Shown here in pieces: positions 1 to 9,850 of a stretch of DNA of 64,000 nt. The stretch is from contig NZ_AP027370.1 of assembly GCF_030296055.1 (NCBI RefSeq), forward strand, positions 2,175,001 through 2,239,000, given 5' to 3'. Origin of the DNA: Hydrogenimonas cancrithermarum (lineage in GTDB: Bacteria > Campylobacterota > Campylobacteria > Campylobacterales > Hydrogenimonadaceae). Made by a program: the position numbers and the translations under genes. The notes beneath the pieces were generated by a model. It did not search any database. It was not told where the DNA came from and was given only the letters and a program-made list of their open reading frames with translations. Every line of letters starts with the position of its first letter. Positions within the stretch are counted from its first letter, which is position 1.

Positions 1-141
1 AAACTGAAAAATATTCACAAAAATGACCAACTTGCAATGAAGAAATTAAACTCTTCCAAATTCAATAAAAATCTTAAACATTTGCGACAATTCTTCGAAA
101 AATATGCCAGTGACAGTGGTAACGTCCCTGCGTGTAACTAA
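1..141 (+). CDS. possible 3' end of a gene cut by the window edge
   Basis: Frame 1 is open from the first base to a TAA at 139-141, giving 46 residues rich in Lys and Asn with no recognisable motif. The region is more AT-rich than argH. The opposite strand offers a competing reading: a 34-codon ORF starting with ATG near 148 behind a good GGAGG box. I cannot choose between them, and neither may be real. Confidence 0.25.
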   Translation, partial: KLKNIHKNDQLAMKKLNSSKFNKNLKHLRQFFEKYASDSGNVPACN

Positions 142-230
142 ATTTTTCATACCAGCATCCTCCTCTATATCTACTTGAGATGGATCCTTTTTGGCCCCTA
201 ATATCTTTTGTAGAGTATAGACAAATTTGC

Positions 231-236
231 TACAAT
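231..236 (+). promoter_or_regulatory. putative -10 box for argH
   Basis: TACAAT lies 27 bases before the argH ATG and is followed by an AGGAGT ribosome site at 251-256. There is no clear -35 box, which is usual for sigma-70 promoters of Campylobacterota. The call rests on position and consensus only. Confidence 0.4.
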
Positions 237-262
237 AGCGAACTTATTTGAGGAGTGAAACT

Positions 263-1666
263 ATGGGAAAATTATGGTCTGGACGTTTTAGCGAAAATTC
301 TTCTAGTTTACTGGATGAGTTCAACGCTTCATTGAATTTCGATAAGAAACTTTATCGTTACGACATACTCGGGTCTTTGGCACATGCGAAAATGCTGTAT
401 CAGCAAGGAATTTTGAACGAGGAAGAGTACAGAAGCATCGTTGATGGTATGGATCAAGTTCTCGACGAGATCGAAAAAGGTGACTTCACTTTCAATATTT
501 CGGACGAAGATATCCATATGGCGATTGAAAAACGTTTGACAGACATCATCGGTGATGCCGGGAAAAAACTTCATACCGCCCGCAGCAGAAACGATCAGGT
601 TGCACTCGATTTCAGACTCTATGTCCAGGCCCACAACGAAATTATTCGTGAACTTGTTTTGAAACTCGTCAATGCATTTGTTTTCGTGGCAAGAGAGAAT
701 ACTCAAACGATGCTGCCTGGCATGACCCACTTACAGCATGCACAGCCAATCAATTTCGGTTATCACATGATGGCATACGCTTCAATGTTGAAGCGGGATT
801 ATGAGCGATTCGAAAGCAGTTTCAAACGTAACAATCTTTCTCCTATCGGATGTGCTGCACTGGCGGGTACTCCCCATCCTATCGACCGTAATCTTACGGC
901 GAAAGAACTCGGTTTCGATGCTCCGACGCTAAACTGTCTCGATACGGTCAGCGACCGCGATTTTGCGCTGGAGATGCTTTTCAATATCGCAACAATGATG
1001 ATGCATATCTCCCGTCTTTCCGAAGAGTTGATTTTGTGGTCGAGTTCGGAATTTGGATTTGTAACACTGAGCGACGCATATTCCACCGGAAGTTCGATCA
1101 TGCCTCAGAAAAAAAACCCCGATGTGCCGGAACTGCTTCGTGGCAAGACCGGACGTACTTACGGCAATCTCATATCACTTCTTACTGTCATGAAAGGTTT
1201 GCCGCTCGCCTATAACAAAGATATGCAGGAAGATAAAGAGGGGACATTTGACAGTGTCGAGACAGTGGAAATCTCACTGACGATTCTTACAGAAGTGATA
1301 AAAACAATGAAAGTCAACAAGGAGCGTATGGAAGAAGCGTGCAAAATTGGTCATCTGAGTGCAACCGATCTTGCCGATTATCTGGTTGAAAAGTGTGGAA
1401 TTCCTTTTAGAGAAGCCCATTTCATCACGGGACGGGCCGTTGCACTTGCCGAGCAGAAGGGATGTGACCTCAGTGAACTAAGTGCGACCGATCTGAAATC
1501 GATCGACAATCGTATCAAAGATGACGTAACCGACTATCTTTCGATCCGCCACTCTATGAATGCAAGAAATTCCGAAGGCGGTACATCGACAAAGCGTACA
1601 TTGGAGCAGATTGAGAAAATAGCGGAATGGATTACGGAAAAAGAAAAAGAGATAGCGAAACGGTAG
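263..1666 (+). CDS. argH: argininosuccinate lyase
   Basis: Cytoplasmic enzyme of the last step of arginine synthesis; it splits argininosuccinate into arginine and fumarate. The product is 467 residues, the normal family length, and begins with the typical N-terminus MGKLWSGRF. The fumarase/ASL superfamily signature [12 protein letters not shown] is near residue 280 and carries the mobile catalytic serine loop; the TARSRND substrate-binding segment is near residue 110. The ATG at 263 is preferred over an in-frame TTG at 248 because AGGAGT sits just upstream of it and because homologues start there. The gene stands alone, facing the HIT gene across a hairpin. Confidence 0.96.
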   Translation: MGKLWSGRFSENSSSLLDEFNASLNFDKKLYRYDILGSLAHAKMLYQQGILNEEEYRSIVDGMDQVLDEIEKGDFTFNISDEDIHMAIEKRLTDIIGDAGKKLHTARSRNDQVALDFRLYVQAHNEIIRELVLKLVNAFVFVARENTQTMLPGMTHLQHAQPINFGYHMMAYASMLKRDYERFESSFKRNNLSPIGCAALAGTPHPIDRNLTAKELGFDAPTLNCLDTVSDRDFALEMLFNIATMMMHISRLSEELILWSSSEFGFVTLSDAYSTGSSIMPQKKNPDVPELLRGKTGRTYGNLISLLTVMKGLPLAYNKDMQEDKEGTFDSVETVEISLTILTEVIKTMKVNKERMEEACKIGHLSATDLADYLVEKCGIPFREAHFITGRAVALAEQKGCDLSELSATDLKSIDNRIKDDVTDYLSIRHSMNARNSEGGTSTKRTLEQIEKIAEWITEKEKEIAKR

Positions 1667-1676
1667 TACCGAATAT

Positions 1677-1697
1677 GCAGTAGCGAAAAGCTACTGC
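1677..1697. terminator. hairpin between convergent argH and HIT genes
   Basis: A perfect 8-bp stem (GCAGTAGC / GCTACTGC) with the loop GAAAA lies between the two convergent stop codons. There is no strong T-run on either side, so it may act as a two-way or factor-assisted terminator or as an mRNA end stabiliser. Confidence 0.5.
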
Positions 1698-1716
1698 AAA
1701 GGTATCGTAACGTAGG

Positions 1717-2073
1717 TTATAGACTTTTATGTGTGTCGTCGTGTGTCAGATGGGTCCATTTCAGTTTGGCGCCGCCAAGCAGATGGAAATGTAGATGTGG
1801 TACTTCCTGACCGCCGTCTTTGCCATTGTTCGTCACGAGACGATATCCTGTCTTGTCAAGACACAACTCCGCTGCAACCTTTTGAATAAACGGTGTCATT
1901 TTTGCCATTAATTCAGGTGAAACTGACTGAAAATTTTCGACATGCTCTTTTGGAATAATCAGAATATGAACCGGGGCGATGGGATTGATATCGTGAAATG
2001 CGATAAACTCCTCATCCTCCAATACTTTGTTTGCAGGAATTTCACCTTTTACGATCTTGCAGAATATACACAT
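1717..2073 (-). CDS. HIT-family nucleotide hydrolase (HinT-like)
   Basis: A small 118-residue histidine-triad protein. It starts CIFCKIVKGEIPA, typical of the HinT/PKCI branch, and carries the catalytic HLHFHLLGG triad near residue 95. Family members hydrolyse adenosine 5'-phosphoramidates and similar nucleotides in the cytoplasm; the physiological substrate is uncertain. An AGGAGT ribosome site precedes the ATG, and a TATAAT on this strand (complement of 2101-2106) is the likely promoter. It is divergent from pheS, the arrangement I recall in Helicobacter (HP0404/HP0403). Confidence 0.93.
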   Translation of the reverse strand: MCIFCKIVKGEIPANKVLEDEEFIAFHDINPIAPVHILIIPKEHVENFQSVSPELMAKMTPFIQKVAAELCLDKTGYRLVTNNGKDGGQEVPHLHFHLLGGAKLKWTHLTHDDTHKSL

Positions 2074-2100
2074 TCTCGTTGACTCCTCTATTTTTTTCTC

Positions 2101-2152
2101 ATTATACCAAAGTTGCCTTTTTACTGGGACTTAATGAACTTTGTTATACAAT
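2101..2152. promoter_or_regulatory. divergent promoter region for the HIT gene and pheS
   Basis: ATTATA at 2101-2106 reads TATAAT on the minus strand, 28 bases before the HIT start. TACAAT at 2147-2152 is a -10 candidate on the plus strand for the pheS operon. A short ORF starting at 2167 overlaps the pheS start, but it lacks a ribosome site and is not Phe-rich, so I do not call it an attenuator leader. Confidence 0.45.
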
Positions 2153-2221
2153 CGCCACAAATTACGATGAGACTCCTGGACAAAATTTGGGGATCTTTCA
2201 ATACCTTTTCAAGGAAAAAAT

Positions 2222-3214
2222 GTGGAGAATTGGATCGATAGAATCAAATCGGCCGAGACGCTTGATGAACTCGAGTCCCTGCGTATCGCCATTTTTGGTA
2301 AAAAAGGGGAGCTTGCCCAGGCATTTGCCAATATGAAAAATGTACCGCCTGAGGAGAAACCCAAAGTTGCCAAGGAACTCAATCTGCTCAAACAGGCGTT
2401 GACCAGAGCGTACAATGAAAAAAAAGCGGAACTTGATACGCTTGAACTTCAAAAACGCCTAAAGGCCGAGGAAATCGATGTATCGCTCTATTCGCCCAGG
2501 CCCCAAAGCGGTGCGCTTCATCCCGTAATGGATACGATGGATAAGATTATCGACTATTTCGTTTCGTTGAACTTTTCCGTTGAGACGGGCCCGCTCGTAG
2601 AAGATGAATTTCACAACTTCGAGGCGCTCAATCTGCCTGACTACCATCCTGCACGCGATATGCAGGATACCTTCTATTTCAAAGACGGCAAGCTGTTCAG
2701 GACGCATACATCGCCGGTTCAGATTCGCACGATGATGCAGCAAAAGCCGCCGATCAGGATGATCAGTCCGGGTGCAGTGTTCCGTCGCGATTTCGATCTG
2801 ACCCATACGCCGCAGTTTCACCAGGTGGAAGGTTTGATGGTTGATGAAGAAGGCAAGGTGTCGTTCGCCAATCTAAAATGGATTTTGGAGGATTTTCTCC
2901 ATACGATGTTCGGGGATGTCGATGTCCGGTTCAGGCCAAGTTTCTTTCCGTTCACGGAGCCTTCGGCGGAGGTTGATATCAGCTGTATCTTCTGCAAAGG
3001 AAATGGGTGCCGTGTCTGTTCTCATACAGGGTGGCTTGAAGTGCTGGGCTGCGGGATGGTCGACTCCAATGTCTTCAAGGCGGTAGGATACGAAAATGTA
3101 AGTGGTTATGCGTTTGGACTGGGTGTCGAGCGGTTTGCGATGCTGATGCACCAGATTCCTGATTTACGATCTTTGTTTGAAGGGGATCTTCGTTTGTTGG
3201 AGCAGTTTCAATGA
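2222..3214 (+). CDS. pheS: phenylalanyl-tRNA synthetase alpha subunit
   Basis: Catalytic alpha subunit of the (alpha-beta)2 class II enzyme that charges tRNA-Phe. It has 330 residues, the normal length. The N-terminal coiled-coil tRNA-binding arm covers about residues 1-80. Class II motif 2 is [18 protein letters not shown] near residue 190, and motif 3 contains [10 protein letters not shown] near residue 300. A Cys cluster ([12 protein letters not shown]) precedes the [10 protein letters not shown] segment, as in many bacterial PheS. The start is GTG, with AAGGA just upstream at 2211-2215. The stop overlaps the pheT start (ATGA), implying coupled translation of the two subunits. Confidence 0.96.
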   Translation: MENWIDRIKSAETLDELESLRIAIFGKKGELAQAFANMKNVPPEEKPKVAKELNLLKQALTRAYNEKKAELDTLELQKRLKAEEIDVSLYSPRPQSGALHPVMDTMDKIIDYFVSLNFSVETGPLVEDEFHNFEALNLPDYHPARDMQDTFYFKDGKLFRTHTSPVQIRTMMQQKPPIRMISPGAVFRRDFDLTHTPQFHQVEGLMVDEEGKVSFANLKWILEDFLHTMFGDVDVRFRPSFFPFTEPSAEVDISCIFCKGNGCRVCSHTGWLEVLGCGMVDSNVFKAVGYENVSGYAFGLGVERFAMLMHQIPDLRSLFEGDLRLLEQFQ

Positions 3215-5544
3215 TAGTCACACGCAATTGGTTACAAGAATGGGTCGATCTGGATGGCATTACGACCGATGATATATGCAAAAAACTCAACAGTATCGGG
3301 CTGGAAGTCGATAGCTTGACGCGTTTTCGTGTACCGGAAAAGATTGTGGTCGGGTATGTCAAGTCGTGCGAAAAACATCCGGATGCGGATAAGTTGACTG
3401 TTTGTCAGATCGACCTTGGCACGGCAACCCGCCAGATTGTCTGCGGGGCGAAAAATATTCGCGAAGGATTGTATGTTCCTGTCGCTACGGTTGGGGCGGT
3501 GATGCCCAATGGTATGAAGATCAAGCACGCAAAACTCAGGGGTGTCGAAAGCGACGGAATGGTCTGTTCAAGTACGGAACTTGGTCTTCCAAAAATCGGA
3601 GAGGGTATCCTGGAACTTGATGAAAGCATAGGGAAACTTGAAATCGGAAAAGCGCTCTGTGAATATTCTTTACTGAACGATGATATGATCGAAATCGAGT
3701 TGACGGCAAACCGTGGGGACTGTTTGAGCATTCATGGTGTCGCACGTGAGCTTTCTGTGGGATTCGACCGCTCGATAATACCCTTCGAATTCAAACAGGA
3801 TGAGAACAACCATCTTGGTATTGGCCGTATTCTGCAGTTTATGCACGAAGGTAATCCTCCCGTTTCATTGATTTACCGTGCTGCAAATCTTGCAAATCTT
3901 CGTATTCCACTTCTGGTCAGGCTGCGTCTGGCGATGATTGAGCAGGATGCTGCGAATGGATTGGAAGCGTTTTGCAACTATGCGATCCATACGACAGGTG
4001 TCGTCTTGCGCCATTATGATTTCTCCAAGCTTTCTTGCGCCAAAGAGAAGGTGAAACTGGTACTGAAAGAGCTGGATAACGGTCTGGGTGCAGTCGAATA
4101 TGATGGAAAAATCGCCTCGATTGTCGGAATAAATCAGGATGAGACACTTAAAGCCGAGAGGGATGAAGGAGTTGTACTGCTTGAAGCGAGTTACATCGCA
4201 CCGGACATTATTGCACCTGTCGTCAAAAAAGAGGGACTTGAAACCGATGCGCTTTATTATCGTACCTCACGCGGGAGCGAGCCCGATCTTGAGTTCGGTC
4301 TCAATTTTCTCCTGTCACTGCTCGGTCAGTGGAGCGATGCGGAAGTTTATGCCGGTTGCAGCGAGTTCATCACTCCCAAAGAGCTCCATACACTGAAAAT
4401 TACGGTTGAGGAGATCGAACGGTTGATAGGACAGCAAATCGAGCTCTCTGTCATTGTCAATATCTTGAGTCGTCTTGGATTTGTCATTCATAAAACGGAG
4501 GATGGTCAGATCATTCTCGATACCCCAAGTTTCAGACACGATATCGAAAACCGACAGGATGTGATCGAAGAGATCGTTCGGATTGTCGGGATCGACAATA
4601 TCGCTTCGAAACCTCTTCGTTTCCAGGAAGCCAATCGAAATTCACTTGCGTTACAGCGTTATAAATATCTGCGTGATCTTCGTCTCAAAGCGGTAGCAAA
4701 CGGCTTTTTCGAAACAGTTCACTATGTTTTTTGCGACAACAAAAAGCTCCGGCAACTCGGTTTCGAACCGCTCAAAGAGGAGAAGGCGCTGCTGAACCCC
4801 ATCACCAACGAGATGGATGGCCTGCGCCCCTCTTTGATGGTAACGATGCTCGATTCGCTGCAACGCAATGTCAGCATGTCGAAAAAGAGAATTCCTCTCT
4901 TCGAAATCGGAAAAGTGTTCGATACGGAACGAAACGAAGCGTTTCATTTTCTTCTTGCTTACGCCGGAGAGAAAGAGATGGAAGCTGTAACCAATGCCGG
5001 CAAGCCGGAACCGATCGACTTTGCGTCGTTCGTCGATAAAGTAGCGGCAGTCATCGGCCCGTTTGAGTTAAAAAAGGGGAGTGCCGAAAACGGACTGCTA
5101 CACCCATATCAATCGGCTGAAATATGGATTGACGGAAAACGTGCGGGGGTGGTGAGCAAACTCCATCCGACGGTTGCGGACGCCTACGATCTACCCGATA
5201 CATTTTTTGCAGAGCTTGATGTATCCAACCTCGAAGCGAAGCATATTCATGCAAAAGCGATCAGCGCCTATACACCGGTGCAGCGGGATATCAGCATCGT
5301 CGTTCCACAGACGATGCCGTATACGCAGATAAAAGAGGCGCTTGAAGGCAATCTGCCCGAGAGTGTCAAGCAGTTCTTTCCGATCGACAGATATGTGGAT
5401 GAATCGTTGGGTGAGTGGATGAGTCTTACACTGAGATTTATGATATCGTCGATGGAAAAGACGCTGGAAGAGAGTGAAATCAATGCCATTATGGATGATG
5501 TTCTCAAAATTCTGGAGAAGAGATGTGAGGCGAAACTGCGATGA
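3211..5544 (+). CDS. pheT: phenylalanyl-tRNA synthetase beta subunit
   Basis: Large, tRNA-recognising subunit, 777 residues. The order of parts is an N-terminal EMAP-II-like tRNA-binding domain (about 40-150), the B3/B4 editing region (about 200-360), the B5 domain (about 400-470), a catalytic-like core (about 475-680) and a C-terminal FDX-ACB anticodon-binding domain with QRDISIVVP near residue 690. It overlaps pheS and aroA by ATGA at each end, so it is the middle gene of a tightly coupled operon. The pairing of aroA with pheST is a conserved Campylobacterota arrangement rather than a pathway link. Confidence 0.96.
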   Translation: MIVTRNWLQEWVDLDGITTDDICKKLNSIGLEVDSLTRFRVPEKIVVGYVKSCEKHPDADKLTVCQIDLGTATRQIVCGAKNIREGLYVPVATVGAVMPNGMKIKHAKLRGVESDGMVCSSTELGLPKIGEGILELDESIGKLEIGKALCEYSLLNDDMIEIELTANRGDCLSIHGVARELSVGFDRSIIPFEFKQDENNHLGIGRILQFMHEGNPPVSLIYRAANLANLRIPLLVRLRLAMIEQDAANGLEAFCNYAIHTTGVVLRHYDFSKLSCAKEKVKLVLKELDNGLGAVEYDGKIASIVGINQDETLKAERDEGVVLLEASYIAPDIIAPVVKKEGLETDALYYRTSRGSEPDLEFGLNFLLSLLGQWSDAEVYAGCSEFITPKELHTLKITVEEIERLIGQQIELSVIVNILSRLGFVIHKTEDGQIILDTPSFRHDIENRQDVIEEIVRIVGIDNIASKPLRFQEANRNSLALQRYKYLRDLRLKAVANGFFETVHYVFCDNKKLRQLGFEPLKEEKALLNPITNEMDGLRPSLMVTMLDSLQRNVSMSKKRIPLFEIGKVFDTERNEAFHFLLAYAGEKEMEAVTNAGKPEPIDFASFVDKVAAVIGPFELKKGSAENGLLHPYQSAEIWIDGKRAGVVSKLHPTVADAYDLPDTFFAELDVSNLEAKHIHAKAISAYTPVQRDISIVVPQTMPYTQIKEALEGNLPESVKQFFPIDRYVDESLGEWMSLTLRFMISSMEKTLEESEINAIMDDVLKILEKRCEAKLR

Positions 5545-6827
5545 AATGGCTGAAGGTTAAAAAAACTGAAGCGTTCGATTTTGTCTGCGACAAGATCGCG
5601 AGTGACAAATCGATCTCCCACCGCTGTGCAATGTTTGCTCTTTTGAGTGACCGCCCAAGCCATGTAAGAAACTTTCTGCGGGCGGAAGATACGCTCAATA
5701 CACTTGAAATTGTCAAAAAGCTCGGTGCAGAGGTTGAAGACGATGGTTTTGAACTTACCATTACCCCACCTGAAGAGATGCGTGAACCGGATGATGTACT
5801 CGATTGCGGAAACTCCGGAACGGCCATGCGCCTTTTCTGCGGTTTTTTGAGTGCCTTGCCCGGACACTATGTGTTGACGGGGGACAAATATCTCAGACGT
5901 CGGCCGATGAAGCGGGTGACGAAACCGTTGACACAGATCGGTGCGAAAATCGACGGCCGTGAAGCGGGAAATCTGGCGCCGCTTTGCATCAGAGGGCAGG
6001 AACTTCAATCTTTCCAGTATGAGAGCACGATCGCTTCGGCACAGGTCAAAAGTGCGATGATCCTGGCTGCGCTGCGAGCCGATGGACCATCCACGTACAG
6101 GGAGCCGGAGCTCAGCCGAGACCATACGGAGCGGATGCTTCGTGGTATGGGTGCCAATATCGAAAGCTGGGATACGATTACGATCGAGCCGATACGCAAA
6201 CCGCTTGAACCGCTCGATATTATGGTGCCCGCGGATCCGTCAAGCGGCTTTTTTTTTGCAGTGGCAGCTGCAATCGTTCCCGGAAGCCATGTCGTAATCA
6301 GGAATGTGACACTCAACCCGACCCGTATCGAAGCCTATCAGGTATTGAAAAAAATGGGTGTCAAAGTCGTATTCGAAGAGAAAGAGAACCGCTATGAACC
6401 TATCGGTGATATAAGCGTCACCTACAACGGCCGCCCCAAAGGGGTAGAAGTGAATGAGCGTATTTCGTGGCTTATCGACGAATTGCCGGCGTTGTCGATT
6501 GCCATGGCAGTTGCAGAAGGTGAAAGTATCGTTCGGAATGCGGAAGAGCTGAGAGTCAAAGAGTCCGATCGGATCAGCTGTGTCATCGCCGGTCTTCAAG
6601 CGTGCGGGATAGCGTGTAGCGAAAGGGAGGATGGCTATACGATTCAAGGCGGCAAGATTCATTCTGCGCAGATCGACAGCTGTGGAGATCACAGGATTGC
6701 AATGAGTTTCGCCATTGCGGGGCTTTTGGCGGATATGACGATCAAAGATATCGACTGTATCGAAACGTCGTTCCCGAATTTTCTGGAACTGCTTGGTGCC
6801 ATTACGGAGGTGGAAACATGGAAATAG
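5541..6827 (+). CDS. aroA: 3-phosphoshikimate 1-carboxyvinyltransferase (EPSP synthase)
   Basis: Adds the enolpyruvyl group of PEP to shikimate 3-phosphate in the chorismate pathway. The product has 428 residues. Visible landmarks are the substrate loop [16 protein letters not shown] near residue 20, [12 protein letters not shown] near residue 90, the [11 protein letters not shown] segment near residue 117, [12 protein letters not shown] near residue 170, and the VKESDRI motif of the C-terminal half. It shares ATGA with pheT and overlaps ispH by 10 bases. aroK, two steps... of the same pathway, lies apart at 18463. Confidence 0.96.
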   Translation: MKWLKVKKTEAFDFVCDKIASDKSISHRCAMFALLSDRPSHVRNFLRAEDTLNTLEIVKKLGAEVEDDGFELTITPPEEMREPDDVLDCGNSGTAMRLFCGFLSALPGHYVLTGDKYLRRRPMKRVTKPLTQIGAKIDGREAGNLAPLCIRGQELQSFQYESTIASAQVKSAMILAALRADGPSTYREPELSRDHTERMLRGMGANIESWDTITIEPIRKPLEPLDIMVPADPSSGFFFAVAAAIVPGSHVVIRNVTLNPTRIEAYQVLKKMGVKVVFEEKENRYEPIGDISVTYNGRPKGVEVNERISWLIDELPALSIAMAVAEGESIVRNAEELRVKESDRISCVIAGLQACGIACSEREDGYTIQGGKIHSAQIDSCGDHRIAMSFAIAGLLADMTIKDIDCIETSFPNFLELLGAITEVETWK

Positions 6828-7648
6828 CGCTTGCAAAAAATTACGGTTTCTGTTTTGGTGTCAAACGTGCCATCAAAATCGCGGAAGAGCATCCGGGAAG
6901 TTCCACGCTAGGGCCGCTGATTCACAACAACCTCGAAATAGAGAGGCTGAAAAAAGATTTCGGCGTTTCGCTGGCCAACTCTCTTGAGGAGGTAAAGGCG
7001 GGGCAGGCCACGGTTATTCGTACACATGGTATTCCCAAAAACGATTTGGAACGTTTGAAGGAAAAGGGCGGTGAAGTCATCGATGCCACATGTCCTTTTG
7101 TGACCAAGCCGCAGCAGATTGTTGAAGAGATGAGCAAAGAGGGGTATGACATCGTTATTTTCGGAGATGAGAACCACCCCGAAATCAAGGGGGTCATGAG
7201 TTATGCCGTCGGGCCGGTCTATGCCGTATTGAGTGTCGAACAACTCGAAAAGCTTCATTTGAAAGAGCGTGTAGCCGTTGTCGCACAGACGACACGCAAA
7301 ATCGAAGAGTACAACAAGATCGTCAACTATCTGATCCCGCGTCACAAAGAGGTAAGAGTATTCAACACGATCTGCAATGCCACTTTTGAAAATCAGGATG
7401 CAGCCAAAGAGCTTGCACAAAAAGCGGATGTAATGATCGTTATCGGTGGAAAACAGTCTTCGAATACCAAGCAACTCTTCTCGATCTGCAAAAAGTTTTG
7501 CCACGATTCTTACCATATCGAATCGAAAGATGAATTGAAAAAATCCTGGTTTGAAAACAAAAAACTGTGCGGTATTACCGCAGGTGCATCGACGCCGGAG
7601 TGGATTATTGAAGAGATTATTGGAAAAATAAGAGAATTTAAAGTATAA
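6818..7648 (+). CDS. ispH: 4-hydroxy-3-methylbut-2-enyl diphosphate reductase
   Basis: Last enzyme of the MEP isoprenoid pathway; it reduces HMBPP to IPP and DMAPP with a 4Fe-4S cluster. It has 276 residues. The three conserved cluster cysteines are visible in [10 protein letters not shown] (near residue 13), DATCPFVTK (near 97) and ICNATFENQ (near 190); the catalytic TCP-type Thr-Cys-Pro and the SSNT motif ([11 protein letters not shown]) are intact. An ACGGAGG ribosome site inside the aroA 3' end sets the ATG at 6818. The stop codon overlaps the -10 box of rpsA. Confidence 0.95.
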   Translation: MEIALAKNYGFCFGVKRAIKIAEEHPGSSTLGPLIHNNLEIERLKKDFGVSLANSLEEVKAGQATVIRTHGIPKNDLERLKEKGGEVIDATCPFVTKPQQIVEEMSKEGYDIVIFGDENHPEIKGVMSYAVGPVYAVLSVEQLEKLHLKERVAVVAQTTRKIEEYNKIVNYLIPRHKEVRVFNTICNATFENQDAAKELAQKADVMIVIGGKQSSNTKQLFSICKKFCHDSYHIESKDELKKSWFENKKLCGITAGASTPEWIIEEIIGKIREFKV

Positions 7649-7649
7649 T
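7644..7649 (+). promoter_or_regulatory. -10 box for rpsA
   Basis: TATAAT overlaps the ispH stop codon and sits 33 bases before the rpsA ATG. It would give rpsA its own transcript in addition to read-through from the pheS operon. Confidence 0.5.
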
Positions 7650-7681
7650 ACAGCACTTTAAAATCGGAAAAGGAATCAGGT

Positions 7682-9349
7682 ATGGATAAGGCCTCAATGG
7701 AAGAGTTTGAGAACATGGAGGAAGACTTCGCGTCGATGCTGGACGCGTATGAGAAAAAGGAGCAGGGCGGAAGTATAACGGATGGTGTAATTGTAGAGAT
7801 TCGTGAGAGTGACAACCAGGCATTGGTCGATGTTGGGCGAAAGCAGGAAGCTGCCGTAAACTTGGATGAATTGAAAGATGAAGAGGGTAACCTCAAGTTC
7901 AATGTTGGCGATACGATTCCGGTTGTCATTACAGGCTACCGCAACGAGCGACCGCAGGCGTCTTATCAGAAGGCGATTCGTAAAGCGAATGTTCGTAAAT
8001 TTATCGAAGAGCATGAAAACGATGCAGAAAACATGGTCGTTGAAGGAAAAGTGGTTCGCAAAAATCGCGGTGGATATTTCGTGATAGGCGAGGACAATAT
8101 CGAATTTTTCATGCCGATGAGCCAGGCGGCATTCGCAATGGGGAAAAATCCGATCGGCAAAGATATCAAAGCGATCATTCTCAAGCTCGATAAGGACCGG
8201 GATTCGATCGTCATTTCACGTAGGAAGTATCTCGACCAGCTTCGAAAAGAGCGTAAAGAGATCGTCGACAAACTGATGGAAGAAGAGAAAATTGTCGAGG
8301 GGACGATCAAAAAAATCACAAGCTACGGTATGTTTGTCGATGTCGGTGGAATCGAGGGACTCGTCCACTACAGTGAAATAAGCTACAAAGGGCCTGTTAA
8401 TCCGGCAACACTTTATGAAGAGGGTGATGTCGTCGAAGTCAAAGCGATTGGTTACGATCCGAAGAAACGTCATCTTTCACTCTCCATCAAACAGACCATG
8501 CCTGATCCGTGGGAAGAGATTATCGATCAGCTGGAAGAGGGTGATGCGATCAAAGTCACCGTGAGCAATATCGAACCGTATGGCGCATTCGTCGATCTGG
8601 GCAATGATATCGAGGGATTCCTGCACGTTTCCGAAGTTTCATGGGACAAAGATATCAAAAATCCGAAAGACTATCTCAATGTCGGTGACGAAATTGATGT
8701 CGAAGTCATCGAGATCAATCCTGAAACCCGCCGTCTTCGTGTTTCGTACAAAAATCTACAGCCCAAACCGTTTGAAGAGTTTTTACAGCAGTACAAAGAG
8801 GGTGATGTCGTCAAGGGTACCGTTACGACACTGACCGATTTCGGTGCGTTCGTCCGTATTGGCAAGGTGGAAGGACTTCTGCACAATCAGGATGTCTCCT
8901 GGGAGAAAGGTGCCAAAGCGAAAGATCTTTTGAAGAAGGGCGATGAAGTCGAGGTGAAGATTACTAAAATCGATTCAGAGCAAGAGCGTATCAGTCTTAG
9001 CAAAAAAGCGCTTGAAGAGAGCCCGATCGACCGTTTTGCGAAAGAGCATAAAGTAGGAGATATCGTCAAAGGAAAAATCCGCGACGTAAAAGATTTTGGA
9101 GTTTTCGTAGAGCTGGAAGACGGCGTCGATGCTTTGATCCGGAAAGAAGATGTTTCTCCTTTGAATGTGGATGAGTTGAACAAAGGTGACGAGATAGAGG
9201 GTGTCATCGTCATGCTTGATCCGTCATCCAACAAAATCAGACTCTCCGTTAGAAGACTTGAGCGTCAGAAAGAGCGCGATGCTCTGAACGAATTCAACAG
9301 CAGTGAAGATCGTCTGACAATCGGGGACATCATTAAAGACCAACTGTAA
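7682..9349 (+). CDS. rpsA: 30S ribosomal protein S1
   Basis: RNA-binding ribosomal protein that helps load mRNA on the 30S subunit. The 555-residue product has six S1 (OB-fold) repeats. The first two, from about residue 35 to 190, are the more diverged ribosome-binding pair; the four later repeats begin near residues 200, 285, 370 and 457 and each carries a [YF]G-x-FVx[LIV]G-type strand (for example SYGMFVDVGGIEGLVH and PYGAFVDLGNDIEGFLH). AAGGAATCAGGT precedes the ATG. Its place after ispH is conserved in the phylum. Confidence 0.97.
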   Translation: MDKASMEEFENMEEDFASMLDAYEKKEQGGSITDGVIVEIRESDNQALVDVGRKQEAAVNLDELKDEEGNLKFNVGDTIPVVITGYRNERPQASYQKAIRKANVRKFIEEHENDAENMVVEGKVVRKNRGGYFVIGEDNIEFFMPMSQAAFAMGKNPIGKDIKAIILKLDKDRDSIVISRRKYLDQLRKERKEIVDKLMEEEKIVEGTIKKITSYGMFVDVGGIEGLVHYSEISYKGPVNPATLYEEGDVVEVKAIGYDPKKRHLSLSIKQTMPDPWEEIIDQLEEGDAIKVTVSNIEPYGAFVDLGNDIEGFLHVSEVSWDKDIKNPKDYLNVGDEIDVEVIEINPETRRLRVSYKNLQPKPFEEFLQQYKEGDVVKGTVTTLTDFGAFVRIGKVEGLLHNQDVSWEKGAKAKDLLKKGDEVEVKITKIDSEQERISLSKKALEESPIDRFAKEHKVGDIVKGKIRDVKDFGVFVELEDGVDALIRKEDVSPLNVDELNKGDEIEGVIVMLDPSSNKIRLSVRRLERQKERDALNEFNSSEDRLTIGDIIKDQL

Positions 9350-9357
9350 GTTTTACG

Positions 9358-9849
9358 ATGAACCGACTGTTGATCATCCTTTTTGGGATCGTTTCAACAG
9401 TTTCGGTTTCGATCTTGCTCATGCTTCTTTACAGATATGCCAGTCATGATGAAACGACCCCAAGGGTTTACAATGGCATATTGGAAGAGGCAGATACTCT
9501 TTTGGACAAGAGAGATAGCGGCGGAAATGGCTGGCTTGAAGGGCTTGCAGTTAAAAAACGTCCTTCACACAGTTATGCAGTCAGTGAAATGGAGATTGAG
9601 CTTCCGCTTAAGAAAAGTCCGAAGCCACGAAAGGTGTTCCGGCTTACCCTGGACAATCTTGACGACTACAAAATGTTCTGTATCAGACAACTTCTTACGC
9701 AAAATGGTATCAAATACGCTATCTTTCGGAAAGAGAAGAGCGGTGTATTAATGATACATGATCTCGATAAATCAAAACTGGAGCGTATTGTCGATATGGT
9801 ACGCGAATACGAGATCAAAACAAAGATAGAAAACTATACAAAGGATTAG
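9358..9849 (+). CDS. small single-span membrane protein of the rpsA-serA cluster
   Basis: 163 residues. One N-terminal membrane segment (about residues 3-25, Ile/Leu/Val/Ser-rich) is followed by a hydrophilic domain, with a mixed alpha/beta stretch from about residue 95 (VFRLTLDNLDDYKMFCIRQLL). It sits 8 bases after rpsA and 1 base before serA, so it is cotranscribed with both. A gene of this size occupies the same slot in Helicobacter (HP0398, from memory). I do not recognise a known domain and assign no function. Confidence 0.85.
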   Translation: MNRLLIILFGIVSTVSVSILLMLLYRYASHDETTPRVYNGILEEADTLLDKRDSGGNGWLEGLAVKKRPSHSYAVSEMEIELPLKKSPKPRKVFRLTLDNLDDYKMFCIRQLLTQNGIKYAIFRKEKSGVLMIHDLDKSKLERIVDMVREYEIKTKIENYTKD

Positions 9850-9850
9850 G

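Noticed and set aside
2167-2240. Possible Phe leader/attenuator before pheS
   Set aside because: No ribosome site, only two Phe codons and no alternative stem pair; it overlaps the pheS start in another frame.
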